A DNA stretch of 64,000 nt from Enoplolaimus lenunculus (Eukaryota; Nematoda; Enoplea; Enoplida; Thoracostomopsidae). The notes beneath the pieces are model-generated. The model had not been told where the DNA came from, did not search any database, and saw only the letters and a list, made by a program, of their open reading frames with translations. Below are positions 23,801 through 35,957 of the stretch, one piece after another. Position 1 is the stretch's first letter; every line of letters begins with the position of its first letter. The stretch is taken from the NCBI GenBank assembly GCA_030248215.1, contig JASANG010004060.1:1-64000 (forward strand), written 5' to 3'. A program made the position numbers and the translations under genes.

Positions 23801-24707
23801 CCGTGAATTTAAACGTGAACTACGAACAATGTTACGTGAAGTGTTGGTTACGCTGTTTTGTGGCTGTTTTAAGTGTTGTAAAAAGTTACGCAATTACATA
23901 TGTGAATGGCGCCGCGCGACAAAAACCTACGAAACAACGGTAAGTCGGCCAAAATTTCGTCTATTGCCCGCAACCACAACAACAACAACAACAGCAACAG
24001 CAGATGCAAAATACCACCGCTCAAATATACATATAGACGGAATATATGATACACAAGAAACGGATATCAACTGTGCGAACAGTTCCCAAGCGTTACTTGC
24101 TACCCGGAGCAATTTCAGTTCAGCAACAATAATTAATATCAAACGAAATATAGCATTTGAACGACATTCCAAACCGTGTGCCGATCAGTTAGAAAGTCAT
24201 GAATTACAGACAGCGGATGGACAATTATTTAACGCGAACCCTGATTTACCTAATTTGCATAAATCAAAAAATGCAACTTTCAAACCGTTGCTATCAATTG
24301 ATTCAAACGGTATTCATTGGCGTGCATGCGGTGATAATTTTCGGGTTCATACTGGAACCAACGACACAACCGAAGCGAGCAAACCGTGTGGAAACGGTAT
24401 AAACTATTACGGTTCGAAGCAACAATCAATAGAATTTTGCTCAACAAGTTTCGCGAACAAGACCGCTGAGCTTAACAGCTGTTCCCATCAGCTCGATGAA
24501 AGGTCTAACTGGAGTCCAGCGGCATCAGGACTCCGTCCGGCCGTTCAACGGCAGGCGGTTACCGAACGAATTGGCTCAAATTTTGACACAATCATTGTGT
24601 TAAATAGTAAACACGATAAAGAACAACTGAAAGCGCATCATTATGAAAATCGAAATTGTCAAACAAATGAACCGCCACCGCTGAAGTCTATTATTGCAAC
24701 ACTGTGA
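20866..24707 (+). CDS. Rhodopsin-family peptide GPCR, FMRFamide-receptor-like
   Basis: Two exons, 20866-21455 and 23099-24707, join in phase 2 across a 1643-bp intron (donor TATGC|GTAAGT, acceptor TTTTCAG|CG) to give about 732 residues. The extracellular N-terminus has NST and NFT glycosylation sites. TM1 carries GLIGN near residue 140; TM2 has LAVCD. TM3 ends in ERC instead of the usual DRY (about 227-229). TM7 reads NSSSNFVIY, the variant of NPxxY typical of invertebrate FMRFamide/myosuppressin-type receptors. The cytoplasmic tail is unusually long (about 300 residues) with a Thr-rich tract. The start is uncertain: an acceptor-like TTTCAG lies at 20884-20889 and in-frame Met codons follow it, so the true start may be a few codons later or in an upstream exon. 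The ligand is unknown. Confidence 0.85.
21488..21745 (-). mobile_element. TTAGGC-bearing inverted-repeat element, CCGGCCCTGTTC family
   Basis: Inside the GPCR intron. Left GGGCCCATTTGTTGAACAGG and right TTGTTCTATACACATAGGCC are inverted ends. Between them are about 20 (CCTAAG) or variant units over 21535-21665. Orientation is opposite to the copies at 35561 and 42077. Confidence 0.7.
22135..22980. mobile_element. GC-rich CCGTCCGTCACC element, split by a later insertion
   Basis: The two arms (22135-22223 and 22882-22980) carry GGCTGCGCTATGC and TAGCACAACC ends and ACGGACGGTGACGG runs like the copies at 31957-32085 and 48684-48964. A hAT-type element interrupts it, so this copy is the older of the two. 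Confidence 0.65.
22224..22881. mobile_element. hAT-type MITE nested in the GC-rich element
   Basis: 658 bp with inverted ends CAGGGTTGTT and AACAACCCTG followed inwards by CCGG/AAAAA hairpin words. The flanks CTTCACCG (22216-22223) and TTTCACCG (22882-22889) form an 8-bp target duplication with one difference, as expected for hAT. No transposase is encoded. It lies in the GPCR intron. Confidence 0.85.
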
Positions 24708-24751
24708 TTCGAATGAATGCTTGACTTTTAAAAGGCCAGTGTCAAAGTTTC

Positions 24752-24936
24752 GGCCCATGTTACTTTAAGGGGCGTCCAGGTTTCTGATGGGTCCACAAAA
24801 GAGTAGGTTTAGATTCTAGATTACATTTTTTTGCTTAGGTTTAGGCTTAGGAACACATTTTTGCAACGCTTTGGCTTAGACTTAGGCTTAGGAATACGCT
24901 TAATCTACTGTTACGCCCCTTAAAGTAACATTGGCC
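24752..24936 (+). mobile_element. TTAGGC-bearing element, GTTACTTTAAGGGGCG family
   Basis: Begins 45 bp after the GPCR stop. Ends GGCCCATGTTACTTTAAGG and CCTTAAAGTAACATTGGCC are inverted. The core has two short TTAGG(C/T) runs separated by AACACATTTTTGCAACGC. Confidence 0.75.
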
Positions 24937-26260
24937 AAATTTCAATGGCGTAACCGGAGATCCGTTTCCGGTAAAAATCGATATCCGTTTTCGTTTCCGT
25001 TACAGAAAAATATCGGAATTTATGCTACTTTCATGCTCAAAATTAGTTTTCAATCACGGATATATCTTACAATTTTTCACTAGAGATATGCTGCAATTGT
25101 TCGATATGATGTAATAACGGCGAAATTCATTCAAAATATTAAAAATTTCGGTGCATCCGCTATTTTTTCATTAAAATTTTACCACATCCGACGAACATTT
25201 GCACGTCTCATTAATTCTGGTGGCAGAAACGTAAAACATCTTTGAAACTTTTATGCTTCAATATCTCTTTTCCGTTTCCGTTATTTTTACTATCTATTTA
25301 CACCTTGCAAAATTTTTAAGTTGTAAACGCTTTAGTAGGCTCGCAGTGGCGAACCGAATAAGACGGGGAGACAACACGGATCCATATTTTGAGTCAGAAT
25401 CAATAGAAGACTATCCAAGAGTCTGTGAATCAACTGTTCAAAATCCTAATTAGGGGCAAAAATGTCACTGTTCCTAATCACAGACTGATAAAACGAATTA
25501 TTTTTTGTTAAATTCCTAGGGGTTCATATTCCGTACCTCCACCGATGATCTTAATCGGTGTCGATAAATCTCATAATCTTGGTCATAATTTTCAAAAATA
25601 CCTACTAAGCACAGCGTACACCTAATGTCACAGGCCAAATTCTTCCTCGATAAAATGCGAACAAATAACATTTGCGATTTTTCTACATGGTTTTTAGGAA
25701 TATTTAAAAAAGTTTGAGGGAACTATGCATTGGTGCACGTGTGTATCCGCCCGTTAGTTGGCTGCAACTGCAGCAGTTGAAAACTTTAAACTAAGTACGT
25801 GGTAAGTAATTACTTAACCATTTTATCGTTTTTAAAAGTGTACTTAAGTAAAGCAAATACTTAAAGTCGCAGACTAAATTTGATATGCTTCAGATCGACA
25901 CTTCTGACATATTAGCCTTGGTCTAATTAAAATTGTAGACTCATCGAGCCTCCTTAATAAAAAGCAAAACTATGGCTTGTTATGACAATCCCTCACATTT
26001 GGTGGTTATTTCTTTTTGCAAGAAAAGTTAACTATTTACTTAAAGTCGGTGACTTAAGTAATTACGTAAGTATAACTTAAGATTTCGGAAACCCAGCAAA
26101 TGAATCATGTAAATACGAGCATTCTGGTATTACTAGCGGATATGTCAATCTCAGTGCTAACAACAATTTTTTGTTTTACTGTTTTATACCTTTGTAATAT
26201 CATATATATTTGTTCAAAAATAAATTAAAATGCATCAGAAAATGAACAAATGTAATTAAA
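24937..26260. other. Convergent intergenic region, no gene seen
   Basis: 24955-25040 holds degenerate TCCGTTTCCG words that recur at 27600-27660. The rest is AT-rich with no supported feature. Confidence 0.4.
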
Positions 26261-26261
26261 A

Positions 26262-26533
26262 CCCTATTTACACGTGTAAGTTTTTGCTGCGAGAACTTGC
26301 AGCTGCAACTTGCACTTGCAAGTTTTGTCCAAAATTCCATTCGAAAAACTTGCAGCTGTAAATAATTCATTAAGAATTACAGTTAGGAACTTAGTTCGCA
26401 TGTTCGAATAACCATGTAAGTTCACTGAATTTATTGCAGCCGCTTTCTCATTGGCTGATGAAAAAATGCCAGTTCTGCGTGCAATTTGCGGCTGCAAGTT
26501 CTCGCAGCAAAAACTTGCACGTGTGAATAGAGC
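26262..26533. mobile_element. Inverted-repeat MITE, ACTTGCAGC type
   Basis: Ends CCCTATTTACACGTGTAAG and CTTGCACGTGTGAATAGAG extend into about 45 bp of inverted TTTTTGCTGCGAGAACTTGC. It is the only copy in the window; no clear target duplication was identified. Confidence 0.75.
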
Positions 26534-26854
26534 TTAGACCACATATCGGAAATAAACGTTCTCATCAAAAATGTTAAACGTCAATCAATATATGAACAGA
26601 ATATTGGAAATTAAGTACCCTTACTAGTCCGTAATTTTAGACCCCTGGTACCCATGAAAAGAAATCTTATTTCTTACTCGAGGGGGGAAGGTGCGGCGCC
26701 CGAGGTTTTTCGTGGTTCCAATTTTTACATACATTTAATTAAACGGACCCTTAAAACTGCTGCATTATCTTTTGATGACCAATGAAAATCTATCTTCATA
26801 ACCTGTTTTGGTTGAATTCCATCATAGGTAGGATTCCAAATCAGAAGAACGGGA

Positions 26855-27165
26855 CAATGTATAGAAGACGGTCGGAGCAGTAGTATAAGCATATTCCTAG
26901 CCTAAAGCCTAAGAATAAGAATGACCTTATACCTAAGCCAGTGCCGGAGCAGGCAGGGGTGGGGGCTCCTCCCAAATTCGAGGGTGGGGCCACCCAAATT
27001 CGCGAGCAAGTAGCCAGACACATTTTAAAACTTAAAAGGTTTTTGTTTTAACCGGTTAGAGCGGGGCCCCTTTAGGGGTGGGGGCCCCCAAATGGGGGTA
27101 TGGGGGTGGCTGCTCCGGCCCTGACCTATTAAGCCTAAGCAAAAAAAATGCGACTAAATTTTAAG
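26855..27165 (+). mobile_element. TTAGGC-bearing element interrupted by a G-rich insertion
   Basis: The left part (TGTATAGAAGACGGTCGGAG ... CATATTCCTAGCC) and right part (AAGCCTAAGCAAAAAAAA) match the CCGGCCCTGTTC family. The middle, 26939-27123, is foreign. Confidence 0.5.
26939..27123. mobile_element. Small hAT-like G-rich MITE
   Basis: 185 bp with inverted ends CAGTGCCGGAGCAG and CTGCTCCGGCCCTG, several G/C runs inside, and flanks ACCTAAGC and ACCTATTA that agree in five of eight positions. Confidence 0.6.
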
Positions 27166-27825
27166 CGTACACTACTCCAAATCTTAAAAAATGTTATATT
27201 CTTGTGCGAAAATATCTTTACAATTTAGGTATGCAAATAGTCAATGATCTTTCTACATTTTTAAGAAAAATCAGCGGATGCATCCAAAATCTTCTACGAA
27301 TTTCATGACTTTTGCTTTAAGTCGAACAAGTGCAGCGTATCTGAATTGAAAAACTGAACGATATTTAAGTGATTTACTTAACCGAATTTCCCATAATTCT
27401 ATACCGAAACAGACACCTATTTTTACCCGCAAACAAAATTTATATCTGGTCACATTCGGGCACTGTGAGCAACTCAGCACGATTTGAGTGCATGACTCAA
27501 CTCACAATGCAGTGTATTAACAAATGTAACGCATAAACACATATTACCGAAAAAATCCGGACCTTATAAACTTAAAATGTTAAAGCAAAAAATGGCGGCT
27601 TCCGGTATTTCTATAACAGAAAAAGATACCGATATTTACCGGAAACGGATGACCGGTTAAACACTGATATATATTGTAAATACAGACCTTGCATGCTGAA
27701 AAACGTGTCTATTGCGGGATTCACGATATAACTGGGGCAGTCGGGTTACGTTTTGTCACGTGTAGCAAGACGAATGTGGAGTACCATATGATATTCTACC
27801 ATACAGTTTAAATTTAATGTACCAT

Positions 27826-27960
27826 CCGCCAAAATTTGAATATTAGCGAGAGAATTCGAATTTTACTGCCAAAATATGAATTTTCCAATTTTAATTTCCG
27901 CCAATATTTCAATTTTCCAGCCAAATTTCGAATTTTCCGGCCAAAATTTAAATCTTGCGC
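27826..27960. repeat. Degenerate tandem repeat, about 21-bp unit
   Basis: Five or six units of (C/G)GCCAAAATTTGAATTTTC. An inverted, shorter stretch of the same words lies at 47350-47415. Confidence 0.65.
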
Positions 27961-29364
27961 TAAAACGAGATCGGTACGCTATCATATAAGTAACTATGGT
28001 TGGAAAAAGGCCAAACTGAAACAGGTCTAAACAATATACGCCGAAAAAACCAAATCTACTCACAAAAATTGTTAAGAATTTAGTTCAATATTCTGACTGA
28101 GCTTGAATACAGAGTTCTTTTCGTCAGCTTCATCAACTTTAGCGCTGAAACAATGCAAATTATACCTCTTTCTTACACAATGGAAATTCGGAAACTCATC
28201 CGCTTCATTTATAACGTAAAGCCCGCATCTATTCAAAATGTAAATCATGCTTCAGTTAATATATACAGCCCAACATCGTTATAAATGCTCCAGAAACATA
28301 ACACCTTAAAATTTACTCTGCGCATGACATAAATTATCTTTCTAGCACAATACTACAATACTGTTCAATACAGTCACCTTATAGCTCTCCACCAAAGGAA
28401 TATCATGAATTTATTTGACAAATCACTCATAGACTTAAAAAATTGGTTGGAAAACAAAAATGTGACGTCAACTAGATAGATGGAACCAGCAGGCATTTAT
28501 GAAACCCAATCTCGCTCGGAAACCTTTACTAACTTGTACTCAAATTAACCACAGGGAAACTTGATAAACTGCGAAGCATTCCAAAATGATTATGCAGGTA
28601 AAAATCCAGGGTAAAAATTTGGCATTTTTCGCAAATGCTGTGTTTGCCAAATTTCCGTTTAATTCATCACTATTTCATAGTTTCAAGGGATGGAACATAT
28701 CCAATTTTTATCTTTCAACTTTTGTCGACTGCGGTGGTTTGACCGTATATGTCCCACCAATAGGAAAACGCCAAGCTACATAAACTACGGAAAGTCCCAC
28801 CCTAAGAAAACATGTGAATCCGAATCAAGTTCAAATAAACAATATCATGCGCCGCTTACAACAAATATATAATTAAAGCACTCCAATATACTATACATTC
28901 ACGTGCGATTAAACCAACACGACATTCAAACATCATTTGATTACTATTCTTCGCCAAATAAAGTGATTTGGACATGTTTATGACTCGTAGCATTTTTTCA
29001 ATAGAAGGTTTTCCGGCAAACACCGAACAAATACGCCACAAAACTGGTCAAAACAGGCGTTGAATAAATTTAGCGTACCACATCCCAGCTGTACAAAACG
29101 AAAGCGCAAACCTAAAATAAACAAGTGCAAGATTTTTAGTACATTAAACACGGTTAAGGTGGCGTTATACTTATTAATTAATGTTTTTTAATGTTTTCTG
29201 GCACCGTCCGTCGCCGTACCGGTCACGGCCCCGGTCCCGGTAAAAAATCCGGCATAAGGGGCAATTGTAGTACCGCTACGCTACACAGAGGTCCAATTAA
29301 ATAACGATTAGTTATTACAATTGTAGATTTATAAAAAATTGCCGCCAACAAATAATTTATCCTT
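27961..29364. other. Region downstream of SURF1, no gene recognised
   Basis: Open frames at 28586-28872 show no domain and no paired splice sites. 29157-29280 is a partial GC-rich CCGTCCGTC element (TAAGGTGGCGTTATACTT start). Confidence 0.4.
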
Positions 29365-32300
29365 CTATTTCTCGCACGTTTTGTCGGAGCGGCGTAAAAA
29401 ACTGAGGAGGGTAGTCGAAGTGGAAGGAGTTATCACCCTGAAGAACGTGCTGAAGATACAAACATCCACACAGCAGACAAGCAGTAACCACACAGCAGAC
29501 AAGCAGTAACCACACAGCAACCAAATTTGAATTCGCAAACTAACCAAGTCATAATATACGATGCATGCTCATTTCGCAATGTGACAACAGATTGACCACC
29601 GATTGGGCCACCGGGCACCGTGCTTTCTGAAAAGACATAATGCAAATAACATTCAAAATATATCAATCGGCTGCACTCAGAAGTAACATAAATATAAACG
29701 TTTAGATTTAATAGAAAAATCCCAAACAAATCACTACAATAATAACTTGCTTACTAGAACAAAATGCAATTTATCTTAAAAATTATTGAAGACCAAATAG
29801 ACTAGCCATGTAGCACAGCTAGCTAATTGATCGAAGCGAAACTCCGAGCGAACCTCGGAGTTTCGCGAAGCGTTTTATGTTTTGTACTTGGGGGTCGAAA
29901 GATGGATGTCCGTCCGTCTGTCCGTCCGAAAAGAATCTCAGGAACGGCCGAACCGATTTTGATAAACTTTTTTTGTTTGAAAGCCAATTATCCTGGGGTG
30001 TCAACCTAGCATTGCGGTTTGAAAATTTTAAGCTGTTTATTAGCTACAGGCTAATTTGCATAATTAATTAAGCCTAAATTGGACTTTCCACAACATTTCA
30101 CTAATTATTACAGTTAGAAGCAATCTAATTCTAGCATTAAAGGGTTTTTGGGTGCGAGGAATCTGCGTAGACTGTTTAAAATCTCCAAAACGGATAATTG
30201 ATCAGTTAGCTAATACATAATTTGCATATTAGCATAGTTTATAAGCCTAAATTAGGACTTTTTACAATATTTCACTAATTATTAAGGTTAAAAGTAATAT
30301 ATATTCAGCACTAAAGGGTTTTTGGTGCGAGGAATTTGAATAAATTGTTTACAAACCTCCAAAGCCGACAATTGAATAGTTAGCTAATAGCTTATTTGCA
30401 TATTTGCTTAATTGACGAGACAAAATTAGGACTTTTTAAATTATTCCAATAATTATTAGGTTGGCTGTAGCGTTCTTGCGTGCGAGGAATCCGAGGGAAT
30501 TGCTTACAAACCTCCAAAACCGATAAATGAATAGTTAGCTAATAACTAATTTGCATATTACCTTAATTGCTTACGTGTGTTCGAGCTTCGCTCAATAAAT
30601 GTAGTCCCACTACGACTGGTATTAGGTAACTCCAAGAATTTCAATCTATAATAATACCTAGAACTTTACAAAATCCTACCATAAACGAAGCTTTTCTACC
30701 TATAGATGTTGAAATTTTTTGTTTAAATTTGTTATTCACATCCAATAGTGAACAAACGGGATCATAGTAGGTTGCTACTTCATCCATCGCATTATAACTT
30801 TGTCAAGTACCTACTTAAGTCAAGTTCAACATAAATCGGTGCCGTTTCAAGTACATCAGCCATAGCAATAACATCGCGATAGCACCATTTTCCACGCCCG
30901 GGATCGTTTTTGGCAACAAACGGTGGTCGCTAGAAACACTGGTTTATATCCTGATGAGCGTAAATCGATTCAGCTTTCATAAAAAATGGTACCTATATAT
31001 TTGCGAAAAAGATGACACTTAGTGCAATTCAAATGTAAAACTATTCTTCGCTGGGTTTCGACAGAGTGGACGGCTTCAACCGGGGCCCCCAGTATGTAAC
31101 CGGGTGAAATCTTAATTGGGAAAATAATTTTTACCGACAAAATTATTGTTTTAAGGGGAAATCGCATTTAATCATTCCTGATATTATCTAATCACACTTT
31201 ACAAGCTTACCAATTACATTATAATTGGAACAGTTTTACAAAAAGTGTGTTTGACGTTCAAAAAATGAAACTTTTAAAACGAAAAATCTGAACCGGATGC
31301 AAAATCTCGAGTGGGGTCCCCACACTCCAGAAACAATTGTCTTGGCGTGACTAAAACTGCGCCAATTACTATTACCTACCAAACCAGTGCATTCTCTGAC
31401 AGACTAAGAGCATGGGCTTATGTTAAAATCAACACTTACACTTTAAAACTTAAGTAGAGGTTGATCAAAGTCATGTTTTTGCAATACATTCAATATTCTG
31501 CAATTATAGATACAGATCTACTAAATTTCTTCGCAATGAACATTCAAGATAAACCATAAATACCCAAAACACTCGTTCGAAACATAAACACTCAACAATC
31601 AGTTCACACAGTAAAACTATTTATATATTTATATACGTACGTAATTCGTTGATAATAAATCGTTATTGCAGCTAACCTTTTCAGTCATTCGAAATATACC
31701 AGTGACAGTTTGCGTTCCAGTCACCTAAAATAATATATCACAACACAAACGTACTGAGCAGAACTAAAACACAACTAAGAATTAAAAATGCATGAAACAG
31801 AACTGTTTGTGATACAATCGCTGGCATTAATCCAATGACTTTTTAATATATTCCAAAACAGGATAAAACAAATAAGAACCGGCCGACAACACTCTCCAAA
31901 TTGTGCACAACCCATTTCTTAAAATATTTTAAAAATATTTTACACTATCTACGTCTAAGGGTGGCGCTATACTTGTGCGGCGCCGTCCGTAACCATACGG
32001 TATCGGGCGTGAGTAATTCACGTCCGCACAACAAACGTACGATATGCACAACACTGGACGTCAGCAAAAGTATAGCACCACCCTTCGTGAGGAGCCAATT
32101 TCGAAAATTGTTTACCTACAACTGCTAATCAAATTGAAAAATGTTACATTTTCAGCTATTACTGCAGGTTTACCTGACCAGCCTGTCTTGTCTGTGGATT
32201 CGCGTACTGCTTTGGTACCCATCCTCGATTTACTAGTATGGTAAGGCTTAAATTAAAAAGTATACACTTTACATCACGCAATATAACCTCCACATCAGCG

Positions 32301-33310
32301 ATTTTATAATATCAACGGAATATATATAAACATTCAAATACATATTACGCATATAATTAAACAACTTCGTATTAAACAAAGCGCACCCAAACTAGAAATA
32401 CTGACTTACTCTCGGTCCGCTAATTTGAAAGGCGTGATTATATGGGCACCGATATTGGTAGTAGTTGACCCGATTCCACCTTTATACGCCGGATTATTTG
32501 GGACATTTCTTAGCCGCGGCGAAATAGCAAGTTCACGATCATGAAGAAATTCTCCGGTCAACGATACTGGAATATAGTTCAGTTCGCTGCTAGATATGCT
32601 GTCTATGCTAAAATTTAACATATACTTACCTAAACCATTGATATAAAGCAAAATAAAACACAAAAACTGTCACTGTTACTATTTTAAGTTGCTTAATCAC
32701 GCACAGTATGTTGATTTAGAATGTAAAGTTTTGCAAATAAATTTTCTTGTCATATCCAGATCATTAAAATTGACACTTTTTGCTAACCACAACCTACTTA
32801 TTCGGTAGCGAGATCGGTTCACTATTCGTTTTCGACTTAAGATCCTCAATGCGCTGCAACTTCAAGCGACGTCTTTTTATTTGCCAGCAACCAAGGCCAA
32901 AGGTAGTTGCAGGAATCACCTATAACTAAAAATTTACAAAATCATCAGTATACTCTACCGGTACATAGCCATTAACCACTGATTTTAGTATATATCCACC
33001 TAACACTCCTCATTGAAAAAAGCAATGTATGCGGGCACGATCATAAAATATTGCACATAGTGTGACACATACAATTAAGTATAAAACGTAATGCTAACCA
33101 ACCACAAATGTTCCGATAATCGATATTGTAGTTTTTCCCCAACAGCACAGAACAAAGGCGATGGAGCAGGATACTTACCAACAACAAATATCCCCTAGCA
33201 CCAATATTTCGATTCGGGTAATACTTCGATGGCTGTTTGTCAACATGCGTATGACCATGGACACACCGCCTAACAATATATCTTATACTTGTTAAAGGAA
33301 TAATTTGCAT
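29365..33310 (-). CDS. surf1: SURF1, cytochrome c oxidase assembly factor (8 exons)
   Basis: SURF1 is an inner mitochondrial membrane protein that helps haem a insertion and early assembly of complex IV. Exons on the minus strand, in order: 33310-33179, 32919-32798, 32607-32410, 32246-32174, 31724-31677, 30929-30815, 29626-29545, 29437-29365. All join in frame and sum to 843 nt (280 residues; human SURF1 has 300). The N-terminus [15 protein letters not shown] is a typical targeting peptide. TM1 lies at about 41-57, overlapping the family signature [13 protein letters not shown]. Further hallmarks are [29 protein letters not shown] and [11 protein letters not shown] followed by VTLRNEH. The last exon ([17 protein letters not shown]) is the weakest call because TM2 is poorly hydrophobic, though phase and length fit. 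Intron 5, between exons 5 and 6, begins GTTAGC; introns hold several mobile elements. Confidence 0.93.
29830..30604 (+). repeat. Dispersed element in SURF1 intron (GTCCGTCCGTCTGTCC type)
   Basis: Starts with a small hairpin (CTCCGAG ... CTCGGAG), then GTCCGTCTGTCCGTCCG and ACCGATTTTGATAAAC, sequence words seen in dispersed repeats of many invertebrates. From about 30040 to 30560 it carries three tandem units of roughly 170-180 bp marked by AGTTAGCTAATA, GGACTTTTTA and GTGCGAGGAAT. It ends near CGAGCTTCGCTCAATAAA. Confidence 0.65.
31957..32085. mobile_element. Short GC-rich CCGTCCG element in SURF1 intron
   Basis: A 129-bp copy with long inverted ends AAGGGTGGCGCTATACTT and AAGTATAGCACCACCCTT; the intact terminal repeats define this family. 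Confidence 0.75.
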
Positions 33311-34648
33311 TCTAGCTTGCAGTTCCAGCAATGAAAATTTGCAGCAAATATGAAAAACAATTAAAAGTCGCAGCAACCCGAGCTATGGTTTATATATTAA
33401 TGTTCTAATTGTAGTATAATTTTGCACCACTTACAGCGAAACCAAATATAATGAACTATTATGCGTATACATAAACTTCATATAAGTGCACTGAGCTACG
33501 AGGCTGTTCAACTAAAAATATTTCCGATTTTCTACGATGCGTCCCTAGCTATGTATAAAATATGCATATTGATCAGAAAGAAACCAATTTTAACTGAACA
33601 TTATTTTTAGAATAAGCGGTGCAAATTTAGCCTAATCGATTTCGTAAAAACTGAAATAAGACCTACATACCACTTGTCACCTGAAACTAAGCTAAAGTAG
33701 CCGTAAAGATTAAACAGTAAATATGTCTTTAGATGAACCGCAAGAACAATAAAGGAGATTTGTCGATATAGGGTAACTAGGTTATTGTTTAAGAGTCTCT
33801 ATCAAAACAAAAATAGAGGCCTGAAGTTGAGCAACAACTGAAAATACGCCCCGCTTCTTGACGAAATAAGACTTACCTAAATTTGAATTTGTCTGTTGTA
33901 TTGTTTAGCCACTTCGCGTCAAAATGGCAAAAATTACCGCGTTCTGCAAAAAGTATAGGTTATTCGAAGGCTGTTTTCACTACTTAGAATAAAATCATCA
34001 GGGTGTATTTGTTAAACTGGATAAAAAATAATGGAGACAGAGAAGGATAGCACAGAAGGAGACTGAAAATTGAACATGTAGACGTAGTCCCTCAGGTGTT
34101 TTATTTTTCTGTTACAATGTCTTATGATGCACCTTTCGACTATATTTTGGCGGCCAAGTATGGAATCTATTTACCTTCCGGTGCTTTGGGGCAGCAGCTC
34201 CAATCCTGTTCAAAGCACTACAAGGGTTCAAGATGATAGACCCCCTGAATGTTGAGTGAAAAGAGTCCCTACGGCACCATGGGATATATGAGACATATTA
34301 AAGCTTTGATAACATGTTTTTTGATTGTTGAGAATTTTGTTATTTTTAATTCCACGGAAGTATAGCACGGTGATTCCGAAAAAGTGGCAAAGTTCCGGAG
34401 ATCAGCCAAATTCCAATACAATTGAGGTATGAAAAATGTCACTAGTTTTAAAAATTTTGGTTTCAGTGAATTGTGTCATTTTTATTTTAATTATAAACCA
34501 AGGTTATGAAAAACGTTTGGACAAAGTTCTAAAAGTGGTAGCGCTACAGGTCAGTTTAAAATAATTTCGGGCACAATTTTTTCTGTGAAATGTCACAAGT
34601 GTCGTAATAGGCTTAACGAATGACATACCGCAGTCCAGATTATAACTA
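33311..34648. other. Divergent intergenic region between SURF1 and the PAN gene
   Basis: Presumably holds the SURF1 promoter at its left end. No coding exon or bounded repeat was recognised from 33400 to 34648. Confidence 0.4.
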
Positions 34649-34865
34649 CACTGCAAAAAATGGTAAGTCAAATTGACTCTCTCAGAACTAGGCTTTTCAG
34701 GACTACATAAACGGATTCAAAATTCGACGTCCGAGTCAAATTCGACTCAATGAATCGCTCAGTGAGTCGAATTTGACTCAGGCGTAGACGAATTTGACCC
34801 AGTTTGTGGAGCCCGGAAAAGCCTATTTCGGAGATAGTCGATTAGACTCACCATTATTTGCAGCG
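34649..34865. mobile_element. CACTGCAAAAA-family MITE
   Basis: TA at 34647-34648 and 34866-34867; ends CACTGCAAAAAATGG and CCATTATTTGCAGCG; hairpin body. Confidence 0.8.
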
Positions 34866-35560
34866 TAAAGATCCATCTCCATTTCTCAAATCTATTGAAT
34901 CCTCAGAAAAAATAGTGTAAATCTTGAGCTTTAACTTTGCAGTCCTGCGGAAATACAGCAGGCCACTCAATGCAACATGGGCCCAAGTTGGGATCCTGGT
35001 GCTTGAATTGAACGTTCCATTATAGGTTGTAGATGTCTGTATAGTGAATAGTTCAAATCCATCATAATATCTGCCAAACCTTCTCTGGCTGAATTTTGTA
35101 ATATTTCAACTATATAGTCTCAAAAACATCAGCTGTAAAAGCTCAGAGAAATACAAACTCTCCTACGTATATATATTCAGAAAAAAGTCAGTAAAAAAAC
35201 TCGGTCATCTGCCTATATCAAGAAGAAAATTTTGTAATTTAAATTTTAGTTATTAATTTTCATTTAAAATATCACAATTGAGGTCGACCTTATCTGTTGG
35301 AATTATTCAGAAATTTTATACCACACAAACGAAAAGAAAATATTGAAATGTTAAAAACAATTAATTTTACAATTTTTACTCAAAATCCTATCGTCGTTTC
35401 GACACAAAATGTTCTACTCGTTTTTACTCTGTCAATCGGAATAAATATTTACAATAATGGCGTTTTATTGGTTATTATTACGCAACATACTTTTTATAGT
35501 CAATTATCCATGGTCCCCAATTTCGAGGAGCCTAGGGTGTGTGTGTCGGATAGCTGTTCC
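34866..35560. other. Upstream region of the PAN gene, no gene seen
   Basis: AT-rich; an open frame at 35297-35593 runs into the neighbouring repeat and has no coding features. Confidence 0.4.
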
Positions 35561-35756
35561 ATGTATAGAACAGGGTCGGATCGTTTTCCGTAGGGGCTAT
35601 AATAGAGTCAGATTAAGCCTTAGTTTATTTTTTGCTTAGACTTAGGCTTAGGCTTATGCCTAGGCTTACCAATAGGCTTATCCATACGCTTAGGCTTAGG
35701 CTTAGGCTTAGGAATATACTTATACAACTGTTCCGGCCCTGTTCTATACACGGGCC
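35561..35756 (+). mobile_element. TTAGGC-bearing element, CCGGCCCTGTTC family, upstream of PAN gene
   Basis: Ends ATGTATAGAACAGG and CCTGTTCTATACACGGGCC. The core has TTAGGC variants (TTAGACTTAGGC) over 35630-35710. It ends about 200 bp before the PAN start codon, so it may lie in promoter or 5' UTR. Confidence 0.75.
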
Positions 35757-35957
35757 GCTCTCGCAATATTTTATTCTTGTCCTTTTTACAAATTGTGTTG
35801 CCCCTTCGAATATAACGAGTCATGGTTTGAAATTAGCCCAATTCTTCCAACCGTAGAGTGCCCTTTGACAGCTCTCACCTAATAAATTTTGACTTTGTTC
35901 GAGGGTCACAGCAACAATTTGCTATATACAGGCCGTTGTTTTAAATTTTCCAAAACT

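Noticed and set aside
31310-31400. Alternative SURF1 exon encoding [15 protein letters not shown]
   Set aside because: Superficially like the SURF1 LIGMVRLTE segment, but 31677-31724 fits phase, length and alignment exactly ([16 protein letters not shown]).
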